A stretch of DNA of 64,000 nt from Amycolatopsis balhimycina FH 1894. GTDB taxonomy: Bacteria > Actinomycetota > Actinomycetes > Mycobacteriales > Pseudonocardiaceae. The notes beneath the pieces were generated by a model, which did not search any database, was not told where the DNA came from, and saw nothing but the letters and a program-made list of their open reading frames with translations. Position 1 is the first letter of the stretch; each line of letters begins with the position of its first letter. Below are positions 1 to 8,474 of this stretch, in pieces. Location of the stretch: the NCBI RefSeq assembly GCF_000384295.1, contig NZ_KB913037.1:8879508-8943507 (forward strand), given 5' to 3'. Made by a program: the position numbers and the translations under genes.

Positions 1-822
1 GACGTCGACGAACGTGGACGGCAGGCCAGCGAGGTCTGCGGCGCGGGAAGGCGCAGCGTACGGAGACACGTCCGGTCCTCCGCGAACGCCGTCGCCGAGG
101 AGCGCGTTCCATCCGGTCTCGTTCGAGGAGCTGTCCCAGATGCCGATGCCGCGCATCTGCTGAGCAGAGGGCGAGTCGTTGCGGTCGTCAAGCATCGGCG
201 ACAGGAGCAGCTGGGCCAGGATGGCCGGGCCGTTGCGGTCGCGTGCCATCAAGGTGACACCTGCCGCGAGGCCGCCGCCGGCGCTCGCACCGCCGATGAC
301 GATGCGCTCAGGGTCGATGTCGAGCTCGTGGGCGTGATCCGACACCCACACCAGGCCCGCGTAGCAATCCTCGACGGGACCTGGGTGGGGTGTCTCGGGT
401 GCAAGCCGGTACTCGACCGAGACCACGGCCATGCCCATCGGTTCGGCCAGGTTCACCATCTCGGCCAGGCCGAACCGGTTGTCTCCGACGATCATGTCGC
501 CGCCATGGATGTGGTAGATCACCGGAGTCGGGGTCGCCGCGTGCTTCGGGAGACAGATCAGCAGCGAGATATCCGGTTCCCCGGCCGGCCCGGGCACCGC
601 CCGCTCCTCCACGCTGTAGGCGCCACCGCGCGAGAGGATCTCGTCGGTCGGGGTCTCCACACCAGGGACGGGCTTGCGCATCTCGACGATGTTGTCCGAA
701 CGGTACGCGTCGGGAGGGCGCAGGCTGGTCAGCATCTCGACGACGGGAGCGAGCTCCGGATCGAAGGGTGGTGGCGGTCCGACCGGCTGGGCGGTGGACC
801 GGTCCGTGACTTGCGTAGTCAT
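1..822 (-). CDS. alpha/beta hydrolase fold-3 esterase, C-terminus cut by window
   Basis: Esterase/lipase of the hormone-sensitive-lipase (alpha/beta hydrolase fold-3) family. From the ATG at 822 the translation shows the oxyanion-hole motif HGGD after YHI, then EYRLAPE, and the nucleophile elbow GASAGG; the frame is still open at base 1, so the Asp and His of the triad lie outside the window. GAGGAG sits seven bases before the ATG and supports this start. It is the last visible gene of a leftward trio (SnoaL-like protein, SDR, hydrolase) that starts next to a divergent MerR gene, so MerR control is likely. The substrate is unknown; a small ester or lactone is a reasonable guess. Confidence 0.85.
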   Translation of the reverse strand, partial: MTTQVTDRSTAQPVGPPPPFDPELAPVVEMLTSLRPPDAYRSDNIVEMRKPVPGVETPTDEILSRGGAYSVEERAVPGPAGEPDISLLICLPKHAATPTPVIYHIHGGDMIVGDNRFGLAEMVNLAEPMGMAVVSVEYRLAPETPHPGPVEDCYAGLVWVSDHAHELDIDPERIVIGGASAGGGLAAGVTLMARDRNGPAILAQLLLSPMLDDRNDSPSAQQMRGIGIWDSSSNETGWNALLGDGVRGGPDVSPYAAPSRAADLAGLPSTFVDV

Positions 823-835
823 ATGTTCTCCTCGC

Positions 836-1624
836 TCAGACAGTCGGAACGGTGCCGCCGTCGATCACGTACTCGGCGCCCACGATGGCCGAGGCGCGGT
901 CCGAGACCAGAAAACCGACCAGGTCCGCGATCTCCCCGGTGTTCGCGAATCGTCCCAGGGGCACTCCTCCGAGGGAGTCGTAGATGGTCTGCTTGGCTGC
1001 TTCACGGGTGAGTCCGTTGCCCTCGGCGATGCGGTCCACGAATCTTTCGTAGGCTTCGGTCTCGATCCCGCCGGGGCTGATTGCGTTGACCCGTACGCCG
1101 CGCGGGGCGAGCTCGTTGGCCAGTCCCTTGCTGTACGTGCGCAGAGCGGCCTTCGCTGCCGCATACGCCAGGGACGCGTCGTACTGGGGTAGTTCGCGCT
1201 GGATCGAGGTGAAGTGCAGCACCACGCCCGCCCCGGACTCGATCATCGCCGGGAGAAGAGCTCGATCGAGCCGCACCGCTCCCAGGAAGTTGAGGTTCAG
1301 TTCAGTGAGCCACTGATCATCGGTGATGACGGCGAATCCGCCGGCCGGCGTCGACGCACCTCCGACGACGTGCACCAGGATGTCGAGTGCGCCGCCGGCC
1401 TCGGCGATTCGAGCGGCCACCGCGTTGGTGCCTTCGATCGTCATCAGATCGGCTTCGATGAACCGGTCGGGGTGCTCGTACCCGTCGGGCATTGTTCGCG
1501 CCGTCACGTACACGTCGGCACCCATCTCTCGCAGCCTCTCCACGACGGCCTTGCCCGAGCCCTTCGAACCGCCCGTGACCAGCGCCCGGCGACCGTCAAG
1601 ACGATCACGATCTGAACTGGACAT
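836..1624 (-). CDS. SDR family NAD(P)-dependent oxidoreductase
   Basis: Short-chain dehydrogenase/reductase of about 262 residues, normal for the classical family. It has the nucleotide-binding glycine motif TGGSKGSG near the N-terminus, a catalytic YAAAK (YxxxK) and the following [11 protein letters not shown] segment typical of FabG-like enzymes. I chose the ATG at 1624 because GGAGAG lies just upstream; an ATG at 1636 would start upstream of that Shine-Dalgarno site. It sits 24 bases after the SnoaL-like gene and 13 before the esterase, so the three are probably one transcript. Substrate unknown. Confidence 0.88.
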   Translation of the reverse strand: MSSSDRDRLDGRRALVTGGSKGSGKAVVERLREMGADVYVTARTMPDGYEHPDRFIEADLMTIEGTNAVAARIAEAGGALDILVHVVGGASTPAGGFAVITDDQWLTELNLNFLGAVRLDRALLPAMIESGAGVVLHFTSIQRELPQYDASLAYAAAKAALRTYSKGLANELAPRGVRVNAISPGGIETEAYERFVDRIAEGNGLTREAAKQTIYDSLGGVPLGRFANTGEIADLVGFLVSDRASAIVGAEYVIDGGTVPTV

Positions 1625-1648
1625 TTCTCTCTCCATTGAAGAGTTCGG

Positions 1649-2011
1649 TCAGGCTGCGTGGTTGGCGATGACGAGTTCGGCGATGAGGTCATCCCGCAAC
1701 GTGAACCGGTAGTCGAGCTCGGCGACACCACCCGGGAAAGTGCCCTCGAGCCGCACGGTCACCACCCAGTGGGCGTCATCGACGCGGCGAGCGCCGATCT
1801 GCTCGGTCGTGTATTCGAACTCGGACCCGGCGTCCCGCAGGAACGCGTGGGCCTCCTCTTTGCCGCGGAAGGTCTCGCCCTGGTCGACGAGCACCGCATC
1901 TTCGGTGAGGAACGACGAGGCGGTGTCGGCGTCGCGGACGACGTGGGCGGCGAAGAACTCGCGCACGGTGGCCGGGAGCAGATCGGACGGGAGATCGGTG
2001 TGCTGTGTCAT
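1649..2011 (-). CDS. SnoaL/NTF2-like small protein
   Basis: A 120-residue protein of the SnoaL-like/NTF2 cone fold: helix-rich start (TVREFFAAHVVRDADTASSFL), then EDAVLVDQGETFRGKEEAHAFL, then beta strands ending VAELDYRFTLRDDLIAELVI. Such proteins act as small cyclases, isomerases or ligand binders, and many have unknown function. It is the first gene of the leftward trio and starts about 30 bases from a promoter with a 19-bp spacer, facing the MerR gene. No catalytic residues can be assigned with confidence. Confidence 0.8.
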   Translation of the reverse strand: MTQHTDLPSDLLPATVREFFAAHVVRDADTASSFLTEDAVLVDQGETFRGKEEAHAFLRDAGSEFEYTTEQIGARRVDDAHWVVTVRLEGTFPGGVAELDYRFTLRDDLIAELVIANHAA

Positions 2012-2017
2012 GAGCCC

Positions 2018-2048
2018 ATCGTGTGAGCTCGCGGCGTGGGAGGGTCAA
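2018..2048 (-). promoter_or_regulatory. candidate MerR-type promoter of the leftward trio
   Basis: On the minus strand TTGACC (2048-2043) is followed after 19 bases by CACGAT (2023-2018). A 19-bp spacer is the over-long spacing typical of promoters activated by MerR-family proteins. It lies directly upstream of the SnoaL-like gene and beside the MerR operator. Hexamer assignment is by eye. Confidence 0.45.
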
Positions 2049-2051
2049 GCC

Positions 2052-2083
2052 TTGGACTCTCCCCCGGGGAGAGAGTCCAGAAT
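2052..2083 (+). promoter_or_regulatory. MerR autoregulatory promoter and operator dyad
   Basis: TTGGAC (2052-2057) and CAGAAT (2078-2083) form a -35/-10 pair with a 20-base gap. A perfect inverted repeat GGACTCTC (2054-2061) / GAGAGTCC (2071-2078) sits between and over them, the classical place for MerR-family binding. The -10 ends six bases before the GTG start of the regulator. Confidence 0.6.
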
Positions 2084-2089
2084 GGAGAG

Positions 2090-2884
2090 GTGCTGAGCAT
2101 CGGAGAGTTCTCGCGGCTGACCCACTTGAGCGTGCGGACCCTGCGTCGGTATCACGAGGCGGCCCTGCTGGAACCCGCCGTGGTGGACGAGACCACCGGT
2201 TACCGCTACTACGGCATCGACCAGATCCCGGCCGCGCAGGTCATCCACCGGCTCCGCGAACTCGACGTCCCCCTGAGCGACGTGCAGCGAATCCTGCGGA
2301 CCCCCGACCCCGGTGTCCGGGCGGCCCTGGTCGCGGACCACCTGCAACGCCTCGAGGACGTGCTCGACCGCACCCGGGCCGCGGTCGTGTCGCTGCGGCG
2401 CCTGCTCCGGCCCGACCCCGCGCCGATCGACGTCGAGCTGCGTGCGGAGCCCGCCAGGACGGTCGCGGCGGTGGAGGCCATAGTCGGGCATCGCGACGTC
2501 GAGACCTGGTACGCCGGCGCGATGGCCGAACTGGAGGCGGCTGTCGGCGCCGCCGTGACCGGACCGCCGGGCGGCTGCTACGACAACGCCCTTTTCGAAC
2601 AGGAACGCGGTCACCTGCTCGTCTACCTGCCCACCGCTGCGCCACCTCGCACCGGACGCGTGCACCCCGCGGTTCTTCCGGCCGCGGAACTGGCCGTCAC
2701 CACCCACGTCGGCGAGCACGACGGCATCGAGGTCACGTACGGCGAACTCGGGACCTGGGTGGTGGAGAACGCGATGTCGGTGGCCGGGCCGGTGCGGGAG
2801 GTCTACGTTGCCGGCCCTCGTGACGTAAGCGATCCCGCTGCGTGGCGCACCGAGATCGGCTGGCCGGTCTTTCGCGTCACCTGA
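2090..2884 (+). CDS. MerR family regulator with GyrI-like effector domain
   Basis: Transcription regulator of 264 residues. The N-terminus (LSIGEFSRLTHLSVRTLRRYHEAALLEPA, then YRYYGIDQI) is a MerR winged helix; a coiled-coil dimer helix spans about residues 75-110; the C-terminal 150 residues look like a GyrI/BmrR-like ligand-binding domain. It therefore resembles BmrR/TipA-type sensors of small organic molecules. I chose the GTG at 2090: it is the first codon before the HTH, and the -10 lies so close that the mRNA would be nearly or fully leaderless. It is divergent from the SDR/esterase trio, its probable target. Confidence 0.88.
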   Translation: MLSIGEFSRLTHLSVRTLRRYHEAALLEPAVVDETTGYRYYGIDQIPAAQVIHRLRELDVPLSDVQRILRTPDPGVRAALVADHLQRLEDVLDRTRAAVVSLRRLLRPDPAPIDVELRAEPARTVAAVEAIVGHRDVETWYAGAMAELEAAVGAAVTGPPGGCYDNALFEQERGHLLVYLPTAAPPRTGRVHPAVLPAAELAVTTHVGEHDGIEVTYGELGTWVVENAMSVAGPVREVYVAGPRDVSDPAAWRTEIGWPVFRVT

Positions 2885-3188
2885 AGCGGTCCGTGCGGAG
2901 CGGGGTCTTGGAACAGCGAGGCGGACGCCTTGATCGCGGGCTCACCGCCGAGGTGAGCCTGGAACACGTTCGCGTCGGCCGGGGCTGTCGCCGTCGCGGA
3001 CGAGATCGACCAGCCAGGCGACCCGATACGACAAGCACACCCTGGCCCGGACTGGCTCACATGCGAGGACATCTTCGCCCCGGCCGGGCGGTGACGGCGG
3101 CTCTGTCGACGGATTGTCGGCGGATTGTCGACGGCCGGTGTCACGGTGGTCCCGTCACCAGAGGCGGGAACCAGGGGGAGTGGGTCCG
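2885..3188. other. intergenic gap with a 45-codon open remnant
   Basis: No complete gene is visible. One plus-strand stretch (2957-3094) is open for 45 codons and ends in TGA, reading protein-like at its end (ADEIDQPGDP, then WLTCEDIFAPAGR), but has no start codon in frame, so it may be the tail of a decayed gene. The promoter of the following secreted peptidase must lie at the right end. Confidence 0.25.
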
Positions 3189-3908
3189 ATGTCCGGCAAA
3201 GTCCTACGTGCTTTCGCGGTCGTGGCGGTCGCCGCGGCCGGTGTCGCGTTCGCCGCGGCTCCGGCCGCCGGCGGTGTCGCGAACGCCGCCTTCGCGCACG
3301 CCCACAACGCGTCCACGTCCACGAACTGGTCCGGGTACGCGCTCACCGGGACCTACACCGCCGTGACCGGGCACTGGACCGTGCCGACGGTCTCCGGTTC
3401 CGGAAACCACTACTCGTCGCAGTGGGTCGGCATCGACGGGTTCGCCAATTCGAACCTGATACAAACCGGTACCGCGGCCTACGTCGAGAACGGCAGGGCG
3501 ACCTACCACGCGTGGTGGGAGATCCTCCCGGCCGCCGAATCCCCGCTTCCGCTGACGATCCACGGCGGCGACGCGATGACCGCCACGCTGACCAAGAGCC
3601 CCACCAGCACCGCCTGGCGCATCACGCTCACCGACGACACCACCGGTGAAGCCTTCCGCGGCGCCCTCGCCTACGCCGGCCCGGACGCGTCGGTGGAGTG
3701 GATCGAGGAAACGCCCACGGTCAACGGTGCCGTGGGCCCGCCGCCGCGGTTCACGACGTTCAGCTTCACCGGCGCCACGGCCAACGGCGCCAATGCCGGC
3801 CTCACCGCGAACAACAAGATCACGCTGGTGCAGAACGGCGTCACCTACTCGACGCCCTCCGATCCCTCCGGCGGCAACTCGTTCTCGGTCTCCTACACCG
3901 GGCCGTGA
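3189..3908 (+). CDS. secreted G1 family (eqolisin-type) glutamic peptidase
   Basis: A 239-residue exported protein. Residues 1 to about 36 form a signal peptide (basic start, Ala/Val-rich core, AHA-like cleavage area). The mature part is the beta-sandwich of peptidase family G1: NWSGYAL near residue 46, SSQWVGIDG with the candidate catalytic Gln78, and VEWIEE (about 169-174) carrying the candidate catalytic Glu. Family members cleave proteins at acid pH outside the cell; bacterial homologues are little studied. GGGAG lies about nine bases before the ATG at 3189. It is a single gene, convergent with the hydroxylase operon. Confidence 0.8.
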   Translation: MSGKVLRAFAVVAVAAAGVAFAAAPAAGGVANAAFAHAHNASTSTNWSGYALTGTYTAVTGHWTVPTVSGSGNHYSSQWVGIDGFANSNLIQTGTAAYVENGRATYHAWWEILPAAESPLPLTIHGGDAMTATLTKSPTSTAWRITLTDDTTGEAFRGALAYAGPDASVEWIEETPTVNGAVGPPPRFTTFSFTGATANGANAGLTANNKITLVQNGVTYSTPSDPSGGNSFSVSYTGP

Positions 3909-4033
3909 CACCCGGCCCCGTGGGTGTCCCCGCCCCGCACGGATTGAGCCGAAACCTACTGATCAACAACGCCGGAAATACCGATCACGGGATAGACCCC
4001 CGCCCGCCGGCTTCCCAGCGGCGGTGTGCTTCG

Positions 4034-4156
4034 TCAGTTCAGCGGGACGGGCGCTTCGATGCCCGGTTCGATCCGGGTGCCGGCACTGTTGAGCACCCCG
4101 GCCAGTATCGCGTAGTGACCCGGCCGCGCTGTCGCGGCCACGCGTGTGGTCCCGTT
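4034..4156 (-). other. in-frame open tail after the hydroxylase stop
   Basis: After the TGA at 4159-4157 the same frame stays open for 40 codons to a TGA at 4036-4034. Its codons are mostly G/C-ending and it reads protein-like (GHYAILAGVLNSAG, then RIEPGIEAPVPLN). It may be the original C-terminus cut off by a nonsense change, a read-through extension, or the end of a lost gene. The rest of the gap 3909-4033 shows nothing recognisable. Confidence 0.3.
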
Positions 4157-5662
4157 TCACGGGGTTGCGCGGTAAGGAGGTATCGCCGTGCAGAGGGCGG
4201 CCAAGTCGCGCCCGGCGCTGTGGACCGTCGCGTCGGGACGGACGACGGCAGCGTGGGCGAAGCCGCGGCGCAGCCAGTCGTGCAGGACTCTGCCCGGCCG
4301 GGCGACCACGAGCACGGCACCGCGTTGTTCGATGTCCGCGCGCTGCGAGGGCGACGGCTCGGCGGCGCTGACGACGGCGAACCGCCCGGCTGTCACGTCG
4401 TCGAGGCGCCGGTCGCCGTCGATCGGTGCGTTGGGGCATTGCCGGCCGGCCAGGGAATGCCGCAGCGGCGGGCGCACCACCAGGGCGGACCGGTGCAGGG
4501 CCGGGGTTTCGGTTTGGAGCACGCGCTTGAGCAGGCCGGGCACGAGGTGCAGGCGGGGGGCGGCGACGCGGCGGAGGAGGTTGCCGAGTTCGCCGCCTTC
4601 GGTCATGGCGGTGCCCATCAGCTTGGCGAGCCTGATCATGGTGGTGGCGTGGGGTTTGCGTTCGGTCTCGTAGCTGGCGAGGACGGTTTCGGCGAGTGTC
4701 CCGTCGAGCACGCCGGCGAGCTTCCAGGCGAGGTTCATCGCGTCGCGCATTCCGGCGCCCATGCCCTGGCCGATGAACGGCGGGGTGAGGTGGGCGGCGT
4801 CGCCGAGGAGGAAGACCCGCCGATCGCGCCAGCGGTCGGCGACCTGGGCGCGGAAGGTGTATTCGGCGACACGGAGGATGTCCAGGCGATCGGCCGGTGC
4901 CTCCCCGGTCCACGGCTTGATGAGGGGGAGCAGCGCGTCCGGTGCGCGGTAGTCGTCGGCCGTTTCGCCGTCGGCCAGCTGGAATTCCCAGCGGTAGCGG
5001 TTCTCGCCGATGCGCATGTACGTGGCGGCGCGGCCCGGGTCGGAGACCTGGTGCACCCCTTCCCAGGCGCCGAGGTCGACGTCGGCGCGGATGTCGACGA
5101 CGAGCCAGCGCTGGGTGAACCCGAGGTCGCGCAGGACGGCACCGATCGAGGTACGGGTCAGGCTGTTCGCTCCGTCGCAGCCGAGGACGTACTTCGCGAG
5201 CACGGAGTCCGGTCGGCCGGACTCGGTGAACGTGACACGCACACCACCGGCCTCCGGGGCGAGAGAGGTGACCTCGGCACCGCCGCGCAGCGTGACCACG
5301 CTGTGCCGCTTCAGTCCCGAGCGCAGGAGCGCTTCCAGCTCGGGCTGGTCGAACATGCTGGCCTCGGGATAACCGTGCCTGCCGTGCGCCGCGTCGCGCC
5401 GGAACTCCGCGAGCACGTGCATGTCCCGGTCCACGAGCCGCAACCCGTTGCAGCGCCAGGAAATCGCCGCGAACTCCTCGAAGAGACCGAGCCGGCCGAG
5501 GATGCGGCAGACCTCGTCGTCGAGGTGGACGGCGCGGGGCTGGGGGTAGATCGTTTCCCAGCGGTCGAGGACGAGGGACTCGATGCCGTACTGGGCCAGC
5601 AGGGTGGCGGCGGTGAGGCCGGTCGGGCCCGCACCGATGATCACCACGGGTACGTCGGTCAC
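4157..5662 (-). CDS. FAD-dependent aromatic hydroxylase, MhpA-like
   Basis: Class A flavoprotein monooxygenase of about 501 residues. It has the FAD-binding GAGPTGLTAATLLA at the N-terminus, the VLGCDGANS (DG) motif near residue 160, and FLLGDAAHLTPPFIGQGMGAGMRDA (GD motif) near 285. The closest named family is MhpA, 3-(3-hydroxyphenyl)propionate/3-hydroxycinnamate hydroxylase, which makes the catechol for ring cleavage. The GTG at 5662 overlaps the ligase stop in a GTGA junction, so the two are translationally coupled. It ends the operon dioxygenase-FAH-ligase-hydroxylase. The true substrate is not visible from sequence. Confidence 0.85.
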   Translation of the reverse strand: MTDVPVVIIGAGPTGLTAATLLAQYGIESLVLDRWETIYPQPRAVHLDDEVCRILGRLGLFEEFAAISWRCNGLRLVDRDMHVLAEFRRDAAHGRHGYPEASMFDQPELEALLRSGLKRHSVVTLRGGAEVTSLAPEAGGVRVTFTESGRPDSVLAKYVLGCDGANSLTRTSIGAVLRDLGFTQRWLVVDIRADVDLGAWEGVHQVSDPGRAATYMRIGENRYRWEFQLADGETADDYRAPDALLPLIKPWTGEAPADRLDILRVAEYTFRAQVADRWRDRRVFLLGDAAHLTPPFIGQGMGAGMRDAMNLAWKLAGVLDGTLAETVLASYETERKPHATTMIRLAKLMGTAMTEGGELGNLLRRVAAPRLHLVPGLLKRVLQTETPALHRSALVVRPPLRHSLAGRQCPNAPIDGDRRLDDVTAGRFAVVSAAEPSPSQRADIEQRGAVLVVARPGRVLHDWLRRGFAHAAVVRPDATVHSAGRDLAALCTAIPPYRATP

Positions 5663-7542
5663 GAGGCACCTGCCAGGCGCCAGCCGATCGCGTAGCGACC
5701 GAGGACGGCCTTGATCGCGGAGTCTTCGCCTGTGGTCCGTACTACCGCGACGACCGCGCCGTCGTCGATCTCGGCCTCGACGTCCAGCACCCCGGGGACG
5801 CCGGCCAGGGCTTCGGTGAGTTCGCGGCGGGTGGCGTCGGCACGCAGGGCGGGCTTGTACGGCTTGCCGAGGTCGGTCAGCGGCAGGGCATCGAGCACCG
5901 TGACGGTCTTCGGCGCCGCCGCGGACTCGGGGACCTGGTCGCGGGCCCAGTCGCCCAGTTCCTGCTCGGTGACCGCGGAACCGGCAGCGAGCGTCACGTA
6001 GGCGACGGGGACCTCGCCGGAGTGGGCGTCGGGCCGGCCCACCGCGCCGGCGGCGGTGACCGCGGGGTGGGCGAGCAGGGCGTCCTCGATGAGCGCGGGG
6101 TCGATGTTGTGGCCACCGCGGATGATGAGGTCCTTGGCACGGCCGGCGAGATACACGAACCCGCCGGAGTCGAGGCGGGCGAGGTCGCCGGTGTCCAGCC
6201 AGCCGTCGACGAGCTTGCCGAGGCCGTCGAGGACGTGGCCGTGCTCGTCGCGGCCGGTGACATAGCCGGGGAACACCGTGGGGCCGCTGATCGCGAGCAC
6301 GCCGGTGTGTGCGGGTGGGAGGTCTTCCCAGGTGCCGTCCTCGCGGACGCGCACGGCCTTCATCCGCTGGTAGGGCAGCCGCTGTCCGACCGAGCCGGGC
6401 CGGGGCGCGTCGGGGAAGCTGCGCGCGCTGGCACAGGTCGCTTCGGTCAGGCCGTAGCCTTCGACGAGCGTGATGCCGGTGTGGGCCTGGAAGCTTTCGC
6501 GGACGGCGGCCGGCAGGGGAGAGGCGCCGACCATGGCGAAGCGCAAGCTGCTGATGTCCGCGTTGACCGGGCACTGCGCGAGCACCGCGTAAACGGTGGG
6601 GACCGCGCTCATCGAGAAGATCCGGTGGTGCTCGACGATCTTCCAGAACTCGCCGTAGAGCTGGACGTCACGGTAGCCCAGCGGCCCGGCCCAGACCGTG
6701 GCCTGTCCCTTGAACAGCGGCGCGAGCAGGGTCACGACCAGGGCGTTGACGTGGAACAGCGGCAGCGCGGCGAAGAGCCTGGCGTCGTCGTCGAGCAGCG
6801 AGTTGGCGGCCAGCATCCAGGCGTCGGCGATCTCGCCGGCGTGGGTGTGCGCGGCCAGTTTCGGTGCGCCGGTGGTGCCGCCGGTCGGGAAGAACGCGGC
6901 CAGGTCGTCCGGACTCGGTGGTGCACCGAGGAACACCGGCGAGTCCTGCCCGGCCGCCAGCTCACCGAGGTAGCCGACGCGAACCCCGGGCAGGCTCGGC
7001 AGGTCCGGGACCGGCTCGGCGGCCCCCGTGGGCCGGAGGACCAGGAGAGAGTCGACATGCCCGTCCTGGGCGAGGGCTTGCGCGGTCTCCCAGACGGCCG
7101 ACGACAGCTCGGGCCCGGCGGTGACGAGCACCCGCGCGCCGGAACGGCGGAGGAGCTGGGCGAGGTGCTTGCGCGAGAGGCCGCCGTTGAGGGGTGCCGC
7201 GATCCCGGCGAGCTGCGCGGCCAGGGTGACGGGCACCAGCTCGGCGGTGTTGGGCGACATCAGCGCGACCGCGTCCCGCCGGCGGACGCCGAGTTCGTGC
7301 AGCAGATTCGCGTAGCGGTGGACGTCGCCGAGCAGTTCGGCGAAGGTGCGCTGCCGGGATTCGCGCCAGCGCGCGGCTTCCGGCAGCACGGTGATCGCGG
7401 TGCGGTCCGGCCAGGTGGTGGCGGCGCGGACCAGCAGGGCGTAGGTGGACGCGGGAAGGCCGCGTGCCGCCAGCGGCACGGCCTCGATCGCGGCGACGTC
7501 GGTGGGGGCCGAGTACTCCGGCCACAGCAGGTTCCCGTTCAT
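5659..7542 (-). CDS. acyl-CoA ligase (AMP-forming)
   Basis: ANL-superfamily adenylate-forming ligase of 627 residues. The P-loop-like motif FFPTGGTTGAPKLAAHTH is present, then GYGLTEAT, YLDTGD-type DTGDLARLDSGGFVYLAGRAKDLIIRGGHNIDP, and near the end TDLGKPYKP, whose Lys is the usual C-terminal catalytic lysine. It should activate an aryl-propionate, aryl-acrylate or fatty acid as its CoA thioester. Its ATG at 7542 overlaps the previous stop (ATGA) and its TGA overlaps the hydroxylase GTG. Context suggests that it activates an aromatic acid or a ring-cleavage product. Confidence 0.87.
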   Translation of the reverse strand: MNGNLLWPEYSAPTDVAAIEAVPLAARGLPASTYALLVRAATTWPDRTAITVLPEAARWRESRQRTFAELLGDVHRYANLLHELGVRRRDAVALMSPNTAELVPVTLAAQLAGIAAPLNGGLSRKHLAQLLRRSGARVLVTAGPELSSAVWETAQALAQDGHVDSLLVLRPTGAAEPVPDLPSLPGVRVGYLGELAAGQDSPVFLGAPPSPDDLAAFFPTGGTTGAPKLAAHTHAGEIADAWMLAANSLLDDDARLFAALPLFHVNALVVTLLAPLFKGQATVWAGPLGYRDVQLYGEFWKIVEHHRIFSMSAVPTVYAVLAQCPVNADISSLRFAMVGASPLPAAVRESFQAHTGITLVEGYGLTEATCASARSFPDAPRPGSVGQRLPYQRMKAVRVREDGTWEDLPPAHTGVLAISGPTVFPGYVTGRDEHGHVLDGLGKLVDGWLDTGDLARLDSGGFVYLAGRAKDLIIRGGHNIDPALIEDALLAHPAVTAAGAVGRPDAHSGEVPVAYVTLAAGSAVTEQELGDWARDQVPESAAAPKTVTVLDALPLTDLGKPYKPALRADATRRELTEALAGVPGVLDVEAEIDDGAVVAVVRTTGEDSAIKAVLGRYAIGWRLAGAS

Positions 7543-8474
7543 CGGGCGTGCCTCACCACCGTGCGCTGGGTGCCCAGGTCGATCGTGCCGTCGTCGGTGG
7601 CCACTCCTGCCTCGATGACGTCGCCGTCCTGGAGGTAGCGGGGATTCCTTGCCTGGCCCCGGAAGAACAGCTTCCACTTGAGCGCCGGTGGCAGGAGCGA
7701 GCCGATGATCTCCACTGGCTTCGGCGGTGCGGACAACGCCGTGCCGACCGGGGTTCCGGTCAGGACGAGATCACCCGGGTCGAGCCGTTGGAAGCGGGTG
7801 AGAGCCCGAAGGGCCTCGGCGGGCCGGTAAATCATGTCGGCGACGGTCTGGTCTTGGCGGGTTTCGCCGTTGACGCTCAGTTTCAGCCGCAGATCGGTGA
7901 ACCGCTTGAGCTCGTCGGCGTCGAGCAGGACCAGCGCGGGCCCGGTGGGGGTGAACGTCGGGTAGGACTTGGCCTCGTAGAACTGGGTCTGGGGCAGCTG
8001 GATGTCGCGCGCGGAGACGTCGTTGGTCACCACGAGGCCCGCGACGTACCCGGCGACGTCGTCACCGATCTCCGTGCCGACCGGGATCTCCGTGCCGATG
8101 ACGAGGCCGATCTCGACTTCGTAGTCCAGGAGCCGCACGTGGGCGGGGCGCACCACGTCGTCGTGCGGGCCGCTGATCGAGCCGGACGACTTGCGGAAGA
8201 ACGTCAGCGGCACCGTGTCCGGGTTCCCGCCGGTGTCCTCGACGTGCGAGGCGAAGTTGGTCATCTGCGCGACCACCCGGCACGGGGCGGTGACCGGCGA
8301 GACGAGTTCGAGGGTCTCCACGCCGACCGTGCGGCCGCCGGCAGTAGCCGCTTCGAGGGCTTTGCGGTCGGCGAGCAGCTGGGCGGTGGTCGTGGCGCGG
8401 GTGGCGACCTTGGCCACCCCGGCCGGGGTGGCCACCCACCAGGCGTCGGCGGTACGCAGGACGGAAATGCTCAT
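7539..8474 (-). CDS. fumarylacetoacetate hydrolase family protein
   Basis: FAH-family enzyme of 311 residues. The core is complete: NFASHVED near residue 75, FFRKSSGSISGPHDDVV, then the metal-binding YEVEIGLVIG, LVVTNDVSARDIQ, KSYPTFTPTGPAL and GDLVLTGTPVGTA. Members hydrolyse or isomerise dicarbonyl ring-cleavage products with Mg2+ or Mn2+. It lies between the dioxygenase and ligase genes with ATGA overlaps on both sides, which suggests that it acts on the extradiol cleavage product. Confidence 0.87.
   Translation of the reverse strand: MSISVLRTADAWWVATPAGVAKVATRATTTAQLLADRKALEAATAGGRTVGVETLELVSPVTAPCRVVAQMTNFASHVEDTGGNPDTVPLTFFRKSSGSISGPHDDVVRPAHVRLLDYEVEIGLVIGTEIPVGTEIGDDVAGYVAGLVVTNDVSARDIQLPQTQFYEAKSYPTFTPTGPALVLLDADELKRFTDLRLKLSVNGETRQDQTVADMIYRPAEALRALTRFQRLDPGDLVLTGTPVGTALSAPPKPVEIIGSLLPPALKWKLFFRGQARNPRYLQDGDVIEAGVATDDGTIDLGTQRTVVRHAR

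Noticed and set aside
2803..3144. 113-codon minus-strand frame in the spacer before the G1 peptidase
   Set aside because: Overlaps the MerR end, has no ribosome site and no family resemblance.
3698..5695. 665-codon plus-strand frame across peptidase and hydroxylase
   Set aside because: Runs antisense to the FAD hydroxylase and out of frame with the peptidase; no protein-like motifs.
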